From Actinomycetota bacterium (GTDB lineage: Bacteria > Actinomycetota > Actinomycetes > S36-B12), in NCBI GenBank assembly GCA_010029945.1, contig RGQW01000044.1, forward strand, positions 1 through 11,122: a stretch of DNA of 11,122 nucleotides, read 5' to 3'. The position numbers were made by a program, and so were the translations under genes. The notes beneath the pieces are model-generated. The model had not been told where the DNA came from. It did not search any database and was given only the letters and a program-made list of their open reading frames with translations. Shown here in pieces: positions 1 through 6,645 of the stretch. Each line of letters begins with the position of its first letter. The first letter of the stretch is position 1.

Positions 1-350
1 CGAAAACCTCCGCCATCGACGATCGAGCGGAGTGTGGGATCCAGTGGCCCCCTCCAAGTGATCACCGAGATCCCCAGTGCTGAGAAGGCCCATTGGCAGC
101 TCAATCGGACTGCCATCGACAAGGTCGCCACGAGTGGCGAATCCACAGGGGCATCCACCTGGACGTCGAGCCGCGCACGGGACCAGGGGCCGCCATTCGG
201 CGCCGGGGACTCCTGTCGGAGTGTCAGTCGTCCTAGGAGGGGAGCGCCTCCCACACGGTGGACGCTCCAGGTGATGGAGTCCTCCTCGCCGGGTTCGGGA
301 TCGAGTTGGACGTGCCCGTCGCTAAGGGTGACGGGCGTGACGGATGCCAT
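1..350 (-). CDS. GNAT-like N-acetyltransferase, N-terminal part (cut by left edge)
   Basis: The minus strand is open from an ATG at 350 to the window edge, giving 117 N-terminal residues. It has the look of a GCN5-related acetyltransferase that would transfer an acetyl group from acetyl-CoA to an amine. The start reads MASVTPVTLSDGHVQLDPEP, and many family members begin with such a VTLSDG-type first strand. Residues 87-117 follow the family pattern of a Trp-Ala-Phe helix, Leu-Gly-Ile, a strand ending in Trp-Arg, and then a terminal Gly-Gly-Phe-Arg, where relatives have WAF..LG...VEWR...AGFR. The start at 350 is preferred over an in-frame ATG at 416 because a GGAAG lies 10 bases upstream and the longer version adds an Arg-rich, unfamily-like leader. 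An oddity is that the acetyl-CoA pyrophosphate loop (Q/RxxGxG/A), expected around residues 67-78, is not visible; that stretch reads APVDSPLVATLS. The substrate is unknown. The gene is divergent from secA. The family call is moderately sure; activity is uncertain. Confidence 0.62.
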   Translation of the reverse strand, partial: MASVTPVTLSDGHVQLDPEPGEEDSITWSVHRVGGAPLLGRLTLRQESPAPNGGPWSRARLDVQVDAPVDSPLVATLSMAVRLSCQWAFSALGISVITWRGPLDPTLRSIVDGGGF

Positions 351-390
351 GCGGACCAGTCTTCCAGTGGCAACTACGATGCTGTGACGG

Positions 391-409
391 TGCCGCGGCC
401 TACGCGGCA
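391..409. repeat. Perfect inverted repeat between the divergent acetyltransferase and secA genes
   Basis: TGCCGCG and CGCGGCA form exact 7-base arms around a 5-base centre (GCCTA). It lies 41 bases upstream of the acetyltransferase start and 79 bases upstream of the secA start. Its place between two divergent genes fits a repressor operator or a hairpin in a 5' leader. No transcript start or cognate regulator is visible, so any function is inference. GC-rich arms of this length can arise by chance. Confidence 0.4.
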
Positions 410-474
410 AAGTCATGACAGGCAAGTGTGGGACGTAGTTGCCCGCAATCCGAGCCGCGGCAACGCAGCAGGAC

Positions 475-481
475 GGAAAGG
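475..481 (+). promoter_or_regulatory. Ribosome binding site deciding the secA start
   Basis: GGAAAGG sits 7 bases before the GTG at 489. It supports that start over the upstream in-frame GTG at 258, which would add 77 residues with no resemblance to SecA. Confidence 0.65.
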
Positions 482-488
482 TCGCAAC

Positions 489-3323
489 GTGGGAGTGCTG
501 GACAAGATCCTGCGCGCGGGAGAAGGCAAGACCCTTCGAAAGCTGGAATCGATCGCGAAGGCTGTCAATTCCATAGAAGAGGACTACACCGCTCTGTCAG
601 ATGACGAGTTGCGCGGCCTCACCGATGAGTTCAAGGCGCGCTACGCCGATGGCGAGAGCCTCGACGATCTGATGCCCGAGGCGTTCGCAACCGTTCGTGA
701 AGCAGCCCGGCGAACGTTGGGCCAGCGTCACTACGACGTTCAAATCATGGGGGGTGCAGCCCTGCATCTCGGCAACATCGCAGAGATGCGCACCGGCGAA
801 GGAAAGACGCTTGTTGCCACCCTCCCGTCCTACCTAAATGCGTTGTCCGGGGACGGGGTTCACGTCGTGACGGTCAACGACTACCTGGCAGAACGTGACT
901 CGGAATGGATGGGGCGCATCCACCGATTTTTGGGCTTAGAAGTGGGCGTCATCGTCAGCCAAATGAGCCCGACACAACGCCGCGCCGCGTACGCCGCGGA
1001 CATCACGTATGGGACCAACAACGAGTTCGGGTTCGACTACCTCCGCGACAACATGGCGTGGTCCAAAGCCGAGATGGTTCAGCGAGGCCACAACTTTGCC
1101 GTTGTTGACGAAGTGGACTCGATCCTCGTTGATGAGGCCCGAACACCGCTGATCATTAGCGGTCCGGCTGACCAACCGACAGCGTGGTACTCGGAGTTCG
1201 CTCGCATCGTGCAGATTCTTAAGCGAGATGAGGACTACGAGGTTGACGAGAAGAAGCGCACGATCGGTGTTCTTGAGGCAGCAATCGACAAAGTCGAGGA
1301 TCAGCTTGGTATCGACAACCTCTATGACACGGTCAATACCCCGCTAGTGGGCTTCCTTAACAATGCGATTCGGGCGAAAGAGTTGTTCAAGAAGGATCGT
1401 GATTACGTCCTGCTCGATGGCGGAGTCGTCATTGTTGACGAGCACACCGGTCGCATTCTCAAGGGGCGTCGCTACAACGAGGGTCTGCACCAAGCGATCG
1501 AGGCTAAAGAAGGCGTCGAGATCAAGGCAGAGAATCAGACCCTCGCCACCGTGACGTTGCAGAACTTCTTCCGCCTCTACAACAAGTTGTCGGGCATGAC
1601 CGGTACCGCGATGACAGAAGCAGCGGAGTTCAATCAGATCTACAACCTCGGGGTCGTCCCCATTCCGACGAATCGTCCGATGGTCCGCGTGGACCAGCCG
1701 GATCTGGTGTACCGAACAGCGAGTGCGAAGTTCGACTCGGTCGTCGAAGACGTTGTCGAACGGCACGCGACGGGTCAACCGGTCCTGATCGGAACCACCA
1801 GCGTGGAGAAGTCCGAGCACCTGTCAAATGAATTGAAGAAGAACGGTGTTCCGCACGAGGTCCTCAACGCCAAGAACCACGAGCGTGAAGCGGCGATCGT
1901 CGCTCAAGCCGGCCGCAAGGGTGCTGTCACGGTTGCTACCAACATGGCGGGCCGTGGTACGGACATCATGCTCGGCGGAAACCCCGAGTTCATGGCGTCT
2001 GCGCAACTCGCCCAGAAGGGCTTGTCAGCGGTCGATGATCCCGATGCCTACGAAGCTGCCTGGCCCGAGGCGTTGGCAAGCGCCCAGGAGGCTGTCCAGG
2101 CTGAGCACGACGAAGTGATCGAGCTCGGCGGCCTCTACGTTCTAGCCACTGAGCGCCATGAATCTCGACGTATCGACAACCAGCTGCGTGGCCGCTCGGG
2201 TCGACAGGGCGACCCTGGCGAGTCTCAGTTCTACCTTTCGCTGGAAGACGATCTGATGCGCCTGTTCAAGGCCGACATGGTCGATTCCTTCCTGCGTCGC
2301 TTCAACGTCCCTGATGACGTGCCGATCGAAGCCAAGATGGTGACGAACGCGATCCGATCCGCGCAGTCGCAGGTCGAATCGCAAAACTTCGAAATCCGCA
2401 AAGACGTTCTCAAGTACGACGATGTCCTCAACCGCCAGCGCCTGGTCATCTACGGGGAGCGCAAGAGAGTGCTCCACGGCGAAGACATCGAAGACCAGAT
2501 TCGCTCCTTCATCGACGACACGGTCAACAGCTACGTATCGCAGGCCACGGCCGAGGGCTACCCCGAAGATTGGGATTTTGAGCAACTGTGGACGGCTCTC
2601 GAGCAGTTGTATCCGGTGTCGGTGACCATTGAGCAGGTAGAAGAGGATTCGGGTGGCGGCCGCGCCGGAATCAGTTCGGACTTCCTTGCGGAGGTTCTCG
2701 TCGATGACGCTCAAGCGGCCTACGGTCGACGGGAAGCAGAACTCGGGGAAGACGTCACCCGGGAATTGGAGCGCAAGGTCATCTTGACCGTGCTCGATCG
2801 CAAATGGCGCGAGCACCTGTATGAGATGGATTACCTGCGCGATGGCATCGGCCTCAGGGCCATGGCGCAACGCGATCCCTTGGTGGAATATCAGCGTGAA
2901 GGCTTCGACCTCTTCACCGCCATGATGGATGGCATTAAGGAGGAAACGGTCGGTTACGCCTTCAATGTCGAGGTAGAGGTCAAGCCCCAGGTCGCGCCGG
3001 AAGTCGCGGAGCAGATCGAGGTGCTGTCCGATGCGAGCGAGAGCGAGGCGGGAGCTGCGATAGCGGCCGCGGTTTCTGCTGGAGCTACGCAATCACAGGA
3101 AGCACAAGAAAGCCCGACGATTGAGGCTGCAGGTTTGGGCCCCTCGAGACCTGACCATATGGAGTACTCCGCGCCCGATGAATCCGGCGGAATCATGCAT
3201 GGAGAGATGGATGCTGACGAGGATGGCATCGTGGAGGTGGACCCGAACGCATCTCGTGCTGAACGGCGCCGCGCGGAGCGGAGCAATCGCAAGAATGCTT
3301 CGAAAAAGAAGAAGCGTCGCTGA
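489..3323 (+). CDS. secA: SecA preprotein translocase ATPase (SecA1 type)
   Basis: This is the peripheral motor ATPase that pushes unfolded preproteins through the SecYEG channel in the cytoplasmic membrane. The product has 944 residues, normal for an actinobacterial SecA1. Visible parts in order: an N-terminal GVLDKILRAGEGK segment; Walker A GEGKT at 103-107; Walker B VVDEVDS with Asp207 and Glu208; a preprotein cross-linking domain at about 225-370; the SGMTGTAMTEA segment opening the second ATPase half; GRGTDI near 488-493; the arginine-finger motif RGRSGRQGDPG starting at 567; and the helical scaffold/wing region with NVPDDVPIE and KYDDVLNRQR. After about residue 826 the chain becomes acidic and Ala-rich, then ends in a Lys/Arg tail. 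The cysteine-rich zinc-binding tail found in many bacterial SecAs is absent. The start is GTG with a good ribosome binding site. The gene appears monocistronic: a divergent gene lies upstream and a 225-base gap follows. Identity is essentially certain. Confidence 0.98.
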   Translation: MGVLDKILRAGEGKTLRKLESIAKAVNSIEEDYTALSDDELRGLTDEFKARYADGESLDDLMPEAFATVREAARRTLGQRHYDVQIMGGAALHLGNIAEMRTGEGKTLVATLPSYLNALSGDGVHVVTVNDYLAERDSEWMGRIHRFLGLEVGVIVSQMSPTQRRAAYAADITYGTNNEFGFDYLRDNMAWSKAEMVQRGHNFAVVDEVDSILVDEARTPLIISGPADQPTAWYSEFARIVQILKRDEDYEVDEKKRTIGVLEAAIDKVEDQLGIDNLYDTVNTPLVGFLNNAIRAKELFKKDRDYVLLDGGVVIVDEHTGRILKGRRYNEGLHQAIEAKEGVEIKAENQTLATVTLQNFFRLYNKLSGMTGTAMTEAAEFNQIYNLGVVPIPTNRPMVRVDQPDLVYRTASAKFDSVVEDVVERHATGQPVLIGTTSVEKSEHLSNELKKNGVPHEVLNAKNHEREAAIVAQAGRKGAVTVATNMAGRGTDIMLGGNPEFMASAQLAQKGLSAVDDPDAYEAAWPEALASAQEAVQAEHDEVIELGGLYVLATERHESRRIDNQLRGRSGRQGDPGESQFYLSLEDDLMRLFKADMVDSFLRRFNVPDDVPIEAKMVTNAIRSAQSQVESQNFEIRKDVLKYDDVLNRQRLVIYGERKRVLHGEDIEDQIRSFIDDTVNSYVSQATAEGYPEDWDFEQLWTALEQLYPVSVTIEQVEEDSGGGRAGISSDFLAEVLVDDAQAAYGRREAELGEDVTRELERKVILTVLDRKWREHLYEMDYLRDGIGLRAMAQRDPLVEYQREGFDLFTAMMDGIKEETVGYAFNVEVEVKPQVAPEVAEQIEVLSDASESEAGAAIAAAVSAGATQSQEAQESPTIEAAGLGPSRPDHMEYSAPDESGGIMHGEMDADEDGIVEVDPNASRAERRRAERSNRKNASKKKKRR

Positions 3324-3345
3324 ACCGTTCTCAGCGAAAATCAAC

Positions 3346-3359
3346 GGCTGTGACCAGCC
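3346..3359 (+). terminator. Weak GC hairpin after secA
   Basis: GGCTG-TGAC-CAGCC forms a 5-bp GC stem with a 4-base loop, 22 bases after the secA stop. No run of T follows, so it is not a typical intrinsic terminator. Placement is the main support. The rest of 3324-3548 holds no convincing gene or RNA. Confidence 0.22.
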
Positions 3360-3537
3360 AGGTTCCGGGCCGAGACTCCATCCGCAGGGCAACTGCATGC
3401 GATCGTGCCGCGCCGACGACGACGGCAGATGCTTCGATCGTTCCGGGGAGACACTTGTCGACTCACTCCGTCTGGGCTGATTGATGGATGCTTCCACCAT
3501 TCCTAGAGCGGGCATGTAACACTTGTGGGTACTTGGG

Positions 3538-3543
3538 AAGGGG
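3538..3543 (+). promoter_or_regulatory. Ribosome binding site deciding the WS/DGAT start
   Basis: AAGGGG lies 5 bases before the GTG at 3549. The alternative in-frame GTG at 3525 has no purine-rich sequence at a suitable distance. The family normally starts a few residues before an RL-x-x-x-D/A segment, which also favours 3549 (VDRLDATDSALWF). Confidence 0.6.
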
Positions 3544-3548
3544 TCAGG

Positions 3549-5003
3549 GTGGATCGTCTAGACGCGACAGACAGCGCGTTGTGGTTTGCCGAGGACACCT
3601 CTACGCCCCGCAATGTTGGCGGAGTTGCCATTTTTCGACCACCGGAGGGTGGGTTCGATCACGAGCGACTCGTTCGCCTGATCCGCAACCGCATCGCGCA
3701 CGTTCCCCGATATCGGCAGCGGATCCGCGAGGTGCCGTTGGGGCTGTCGCGACCCGTGTGGGTCGACGACGCCACATTCGATGTCGCGTACCACGTGCGA
3801 CGTTCCGCGCTACCGAATCCGGGCACGCGCGACCAGTTAGATGAGTTGGTTGCACGACTCATGGCTCGTCCGCTCGACCGGTCACGACCCTTGTGGGAGA
3901 TGTACCTCATCGAAGGTTTGGAGAACGGGGACTTCGCCGTTGTGACCAAGAGCCACCAGGTTCTCGTCGATGGGACCGGTGCCATCGATATCGCCCAGGT
4001 GATGCTCGATTCGCACGCTGAAATTCCGGACGACACCCCGGATGTGTGGAACCCCCGACCTGAGCCTTCGGATCCGGAGTTAATCGGATCTGCTCTGTCC
4101 AGTGTCTTGACGCGTCCGACGGTGGCGTGGGATGTCCTCAACACCGGTGTTCGCGACGTTGGTGCCGCAGCTGAGGCTGTGGCCGTGTGGGCGAAGGACA
4201 CGAGCGTGGGTCTCGTGAAGTCGGTCTTCTCCATGATCCGTGCGCCGATCGAGAGCCCCCTGAACACACGCATCGGTGCTCAACGGCGATTCGCGAGAAC
4301 AGAACTCTCCCTCGAAGACCTTCAGCAGGTTCACGGAACGAGCGTGGGGACGGTGAATGACGTCGTCTTGACCGTTGTCACCGGGGCTCTGCGTGAGTGG
4401 TTGATGAATCGGGGACGTGTGCTCGATGCGTCCGCAACCTTGAGAGCTCTGGTCCCGGTGAGTATTCAGTCCGAGGGCATATCCCGACGAGACACGAACG
4501 TTGCCGGCCAGGTGGGAGCGTTCTTGATCGACCTTCCCGTTGGCGAGGCTGACCCGATCGTTCGACTGCACCAGATCGCTTTTCACATGCGGGATCTGGG
4601 GAACACTGAGCGCCTGGTGGGCGCCCGAGCTCTCGCCGGCATTGCGGGCTTCGGGCCACCCACACTCCACGCCCTCGGCGCCCGGGTGGGCACGACGTTG
4701 TCGAATCGCGCCTACAACGTTGCGATCACCAATGTTCCTGGTCCACAGCGTCCTTTGTATGCGGCCGGAAGCGAAATGATCTCCGCTTACCCGTTCTCGC
4801 CACTTGTGCAGGGACAGGCGCTCGGTATCGGCCTGACTTCTTATCAGGGGTCGATGTTTGTTGGACTTACCGCAGACCGAGATGCTCTGGCCGACGTCAG
4901 CGTGATCATCGACGGGCTGACAGATGCATTGTCCGAACTCAAGGAAGCCGCGTCGAAGGAGACGGGACTTCGCATCATCCCGGGTAGGGCCGATGCAGTA
5001 TGA
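3549..5003 (+). CDS. WS/DGAT-family O-acyltransferase with HQxxxDG in place of HHxxxDG
   Basis: The 484-residue product belongs to the wax ester synthase/acyl-CoA:diacylglycerol acyltransferase family, which moves fatty acyl groups from acyl-CoA to alcohols or diacylglycerol to make storage lipids at the membrane. About 460-490 residues is the usual family length. Recognisable landmarks: LDATDSALWF near the N-terminus, TPRNVGGVAIF at 19-29, PLW at 114-116, the catalytic-motif region at 136-142, LRALVPVSIQ, VNDVVLTVVTGAL with Asn270-Asp271, and NVPGPQ from 395. The oddity is in the active-site motif: the family consensus is HHxxxDG and here it is HQVLVDG, His136-Gln137 and Asp141-Gly142. The second His is considered the general base in this fold (also in condensation domains), so activity may be reduced, altered or lost, although every other landmark is intact and the frame is unbroken. 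The patatin gene overlaps its stop. A possible -35/-10 (TTGATG at 3481, TAGAGC at 3504, 17 bases apart) is weak. Family is sure; reaction is not. Confidence 0.9.
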   Translation: MDRLDATDSALWFAEDTSTPRNVGGVAIFRPPEGGFDHERLVRLIRNRIAHVPRYRQRIREVPLGLSRPVWVDDATFDVAYHVRRSALPNPGTRDQLDELVARLMARPLDRSRPLWEMYLIEGLENGDFAVVTKSHQVLVDGTGAIDIAQVMLDSHAEIPDDTPDVWNPRPEPSDPELIGSALSSVLTRPTVAWDVLNTGVRDVGAAAEAVAVWAKDTSVGLVKSVFSMIRAPIESPLNTRIGAQRRFARTELSLEDLQQVHGTSVGTVNDVVLTVVTGALREWLMNRGRVLDASATLRALVPVSIQSEGISRRDTNVAGQVGAFLIDLPVGEADPIVRLHQIAFHMRDLGNTERLVGARALAGIAGFGPPTLHALGARVGTTLSNRAYNVAITNVPGPQRPLYAAGSEMISAYPFSPLVQGQALGIGLTSYQGSMFVGLTADRDALADVSVIIDGLTDALSELKEAASKETGLRIIPGRADAV

Positions 5004-5995
5004 CCTCGCAATCGCGGTCTGCTGAGCGCGCTGCTCGTCGGGCGATTGTGTTCGGCGGAGGTGGAGTGCTGGGAGGCACATGGGCGGTCGGCGCATTATC
5101 CGCCTGGGAGCAAACGACGGGGTTGCGCGCTAAAGACGTCGACATACTCGTGGGAACGAGTGCTGGGTCAGTACTTGCTTCGCTGGTCGCCTGCGGTGTC
5201 AGCACTGACGAGCTGATTGCCCACTACCAGGACGAGCAAGTCTCAACGGGGCCTCTCGCGGGGTACCAATGGGATCCGGATCGAGCCACAGGGGGACATA
5301 AGCCGGGAGTCCCGCGGTTACGAGGGCCTGGCTCGCCGGCGCTCATTCGATCGAGTCTTCGGAACCTAGGCCAACTCCCGGCGACCACCGTTCTCTCTGC
5401 CTTCCTACCGGAGGGTGGCCGTTCCCTTGATCGCGTCGGTCACTTGATTGATGCGGTGACGCCGTTCGGCGAATGGTCATCCCACCAAAACCTGTGGGTC
5501 GTCGCCATGGACTACGCCGATGGGCACCGCGTGGTCTTCGGCAGATCGGGAGCTCCCGTGGCGCCGCTGTCCAGCGCTGTCATGGCATCGTGCGCGATCC
5601 CCGGATGGTTCACTCCGGTGGATATCGGTGGACGCACGTACGTCGATGGGGGAGCGGTATCAGCTACATCGGTCGATGTCATTGCTCACTCGGGTCTTGA
5701 CGAGGTGTACGTCATCGCTCCCATGGTGTCTTTCGAGATGGATTCGCCATCGGGCATTCCCGCGCGGCTCGAGCGCAGATGGCGAGCTCAGGTCACGAAG
5801 GTATGCCGAGATGAAATGGCCTTGGTGCGCGCCTCCGGTGCGCGGGTCTATGCAATCGGTCCCGGACGAGAGGACCTGGAGGCAATCGGTGCCAATCTGA
5901 TGGACTCCAGTCGGCGCAAACTCGTTCTCGATACGTCCCTTCGCACCAGCGCGCACGCGTGGCGAAATGAGTTCGCAGAGCAACTTGCGGGGTGA
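5000..5995 (+). CDS. Patatin-like phospholipase (lipid acyl hydrolase)
   Basis: A 331-residue patatin-fold hydrolase expected to cleave acyl ester bonds in phospholipids or acylglycerols using a Ser-Asp dyad. All key elements are visible: the Gly-rich oxyanion loop GGGGVLGG at 19-26, the nucleophile elbow GTSAG at 52-56 with Ser54, and the catalytic Asp216 in YVDGGAV. A SCAIPGWFTPV segment precedes the Asp, as is common in the family. There is no signal peptide or obvious membrane span, so a cytoplasmic or membrane-peripheral enzyme is likely. Its ATG shares four bases (ATGA) with the WS/DGAT stop, which usually means one transcript and translational coupling. The nearest purine-rich stretch (GGGTAGGG, 4982-4989) is rather far from the start, consistent with coupling. 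Specific substrate is unknown; the neighbour suggests acylglycerol or related lipid turnover. Actinobacteria carry several such paralogues, so no gene symbol is given. Confidence 0.92.
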   Translation: MTSQSRSAERAARRAIVFGGGGVLGGTWAVGALSAWEQTTGLRAKDVDILVGTSAGSVLASLVACGVSTDELIAHYQDEQVSTGPLAGYQWDPDRATGGHKPGVPRLRGPGSPALIRSSLRNLGQLPATTVLSAFLPEGGRSLDRVGHLIDAVTPFGEWSSHQNLWVVAMDYADGHRVVFGRSGAPVAPLSSAVMASCAIPGWFTPVDIGGRTYVDGGAVSATSVDVIAHSGLDEVYVIAPMVSFEMDSPSGIPARLERRWRAQVTKVCRDEMALVRASGARVYAIGPGREDLEAIGANLMDSSRRKLVLDTSLRTSAHAWRNEFAEQLAG

Positions 5996-6042
5996 AACTG
6001 CTCGAGTCCCCTTAGCTGCGGTCGCAGGCAATCTGGCTCCCG

Positions 6043-6543
6043 CTAACCGCGGTCGCGTTGCCACTCAGCCGCAACTCGTTCCTCCGCCTTCAGGTATTTC
6101 TCTGTTTGCTCCGCTGCGACCGATTCGATAGTGCCGCCGACAAAGGGAACGGACGCTTTGAATGTTCCCTGCGTTTGGACGGAGGAGCCGTCGGCAGCCG
6201 GAGCCAGAGACAAGGACCCGGAAAACGACAGTGGGCCGCTGAAGTCGACGGACACGGCGGCTGTGCGGGAACCGTCAGGACTTGCCGCTGACCATTCCTG
6301 CGTCTCGGTCGCAGAGATCGTCTCGCCGACAAACTTCTTCGCTGGGGTTGGCACATCAGCGGGCAAGACTCTGGTCGAGGTGATGGTCACTGCACCATCG
6401 GGGGTGGCGTTCACTTCCACCGTCGTCTCCAGGGAACCGGTAGCGGCGCATTTGACTTGAACATATTCCGGATCACGCAGCATGGCGAAAACCGTGGTCG
6501 GATCGACTTCGAAAGATTGACGGTAGGTGAATTCCTTGGCCAT
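6043..6543 (-). CDS. DUF2505 family protein
   Basis: A 166-residue protein of the actinobacterial DUF2505 family, recognised by its length and by the MAKEFTYRQSFEVDPTTVF opening followed by LRDPEYVQVKCAATGS. The alternating strand pattern and the C-terminal helix (VAAEQTEKYLKAEERVAAEW) fit a START/SRPBCC-like lipid- or ligand-binding fold; the fold statement is inference from the pattern. No biochemical role is established to my knowledge. There is no signal peptide or membrane segment, so it is probably cytoplasmic. The start is ATG with GAAAGAAGG upstream on the minus strand. The gene converges on the patatin gene with a 47-base gap and diverges from the glutamate dehydrogenase gene across 102 bases. 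A link to the adjacent lipid genes is possible but not shown. Confidence 0.8.
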   Translation of the reverse strand: MAKEFTYRQSFEVDPTTVFAMLRDPEYVQVKCAATGSLETTVEVNATPDGAVTITSTRVLPADVPTPAKKFVGETISATETQEWSAASPDGSRTAAVSVDFSGPLSFSGSLSLAPAADGSSVQTQGTFKASVPFVGGTIESVAAEQTEKYLKAEERVAAEWQRDRG

Positions 6544-6645
6544 TGGTGACCTTCTTTCCGGAAGTGGACGCAGCTGGGGTGTGCAGGTCTACCGTAGGCG
6601 ACGAGCGGGAACGATGGTCGATTCGATCAGCGAGAGGCGATACTC
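6544..6645. promoter_or_regulatory. Divergent intergenic region between DUF2505 and gdh
   Basis: These 102 bases separate two divergent genes and so probably hold promoters for both. The left end carries the DUF2505 ribosome binding site (minus strand, 6551-6559) and the right end carries GAGAGG (6632-6637), 8 bases before the gdh GTG. A small CTAC-C-GTAG repeat at 6589-6597 overlaps TACCGT, a poor -10 candidate. I see no convincing -35 box or operator. Confidence 0.3.

Noticed and set aside
34..387. Plus-strand open frame of 117 codons upstream of secA
   Set aside because: Low-complexity Ser/Thr/Arg/Pro composition with no family pattern; the opposite strand in the same region gives a protein with clear GNAT features.
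258..488. In-frame N-terminal extension of SecA from an upstream GTG
   Set aside because: The 77 added residues look non-coding, have no SecA resemblance and overlap the minus-strand acetyltransferase gene; the GTG at 489 has a ribosome binding site and gives the normal SecA N-terminus.
2142..3092. Long antisense open frame inside secA (316 codons)
   Set aside because: A shadow of secA codon usage; the plus-strand SecA match is continuous through the region.
3397..3480. Possible 27-codon small ORF between secA and the WS/DGAT gene
   Set aside because: No good ribosome binding site, Arg/Asp-rich translation without a recognisable pattern, and likely to arise by chance in GC-rich DNA.
4080..5096. 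Long antisense open frame over the WS/DGAT and patatin genes (338 codons)
   Set aside because: No family resemblance and it lies opposite two well-supported genes.
6013..6056. Short hairpin CTGC-GGTC-GCAG and a repeated GCGGTCGC (6018 and 6049) near the convergent patatin and DUF2505 ends
   Set aside because: The stem is only 4-5 bp, no T-run follows on either strand, and one repeat copy is inside the DUF2505 coding sequence; not convincing as a bidirectional terminator.
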